From contig NZ_CP130610.1 of NCBI RefSeq assembly GCF_030544485.1, forward strand, positions 3,472,001-3,536,000: a DNA stretch of 64,000 bases, given 5' to 3'. Shown here piece after piece: positions 63,969 through 64,000 of this stretch. Numbering within the stretch: position 1 is the first letter of the stretch; every line of letters starts with the position of its first letter. The notes beneath the pieces were generated by a model, which did no database searches, had not been told where the DNA came from, and saw only the letters and a list, made by a program, of their open reading frames with translations. Source of the stretch: Halomonas sp. HAL1 (GTDB lineage: Bacteria > Pseudomonadota > Gammaproteobacteria > Pseudomonadales > Halomonadaceae). Position numbers and translations under genes: made by a program.

Positions 63969-64000
63969 ATGTGCTTCCTCTCTGGGATCAGCGATCGACC

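Noticed and set aside
1..64000. CRISPR arrays, insertion sequences, integrases, rRNA or tRNA genes
   Set aside because: None was seen. The long repeats are within tpsA and the short array at 17698-17778 has no spacer structure.

Overview
The window reads as a chromosomal segment of a Gammaproteobacterium. The block rpsT-murJ-ribF-ileS-lspA-fkpB-ispH followed by type IV minor pilin genes, plus AcnA, an SfcA-type malic enzyme and TrpS, fits a Halomonas-like member of the Oceanospirillales. That placement is inferred from gene content and order; no database search was run. Nearly everything lies on the minus strand. The exceptions are the aconitase 3' end and two cyclic-di-GMP genes.

Layout. 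Positions 1-627 hold the 3' end of acnA with a strong terminator. Positions 715-6327 carry malic enzyme, a YeeE/TsuA-type sulfur transporter, an AI-2E family permease and trpS. Positions 6392-10006 are a minor pilin operon (pilE-like, fimT, pilV, pilW, pilX) in which PilX is unusually long and no pilY1 is present. Positions 10086-18094 are the housekeeping block ispH, fkpB, lspA, ileS, ribF, murJ, rpsT. An AT-rich gap leads to a PAS-PAS-GGDEF-EAL protein and a membrane PAS-GGDEF cyclase (18905-23138, plus strand). After a decayed AAA-ATPase fragment comes a two-partner secretion locus: a 4586-residue exoprotein (tpsA, 23563-37323) containing near-identical 900-bp tandem repeats and an alpha-helical insert, and its outer-membrane transporter tpsB (37374-38969).

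Positions 39704-63968 form a Wzx/Wzy-type surface polysaccharide locus, transcribed toward lower coordinates and continuing past the right edge. Three sugar routes can be read from it. The first is RmlA, a VioA-like aminotransferase and a hexapeptide acyltransferase, giving a dTDP-4-acylamino-6-deoxyhexose; a WecF-type (GT56) transferase is the likely user. The second is FnlA-FnlB-FnlC, giving UDP-L-FucNAc, with a WbuB-like transferase. The third is a WbpM/PglF-like dehydratase, a DegT aminotransferase and PglD, giving a UDP-2,4-diacetamido-trideoxyhexose that the PglC-like phosphoglycosyltransferase can load on undecaprenyl phosphate. Three more GT4 enzymes, Wzx and Wzy complete the unit. A WaaL-like ligase follows glmS directly. 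No chain-length regulator or Wza/Wzc exporter is visible, so an O-antigen-like glycan is favoured over a capsule.

The most notable items that ordinary gene calling would miss are: a 140-bp remnant of UDP-glucose dehydrogenase inside the polysaccharide locus; the frameshifted AAA-ATPase remnant downstream of tpsA; a coding-like 57-codon frame beside a nested terminator between capD and tpsB; and a 13-bp tandem repeat that supplies the murJ leader and its Shine-Dalgarno-like GGAT.
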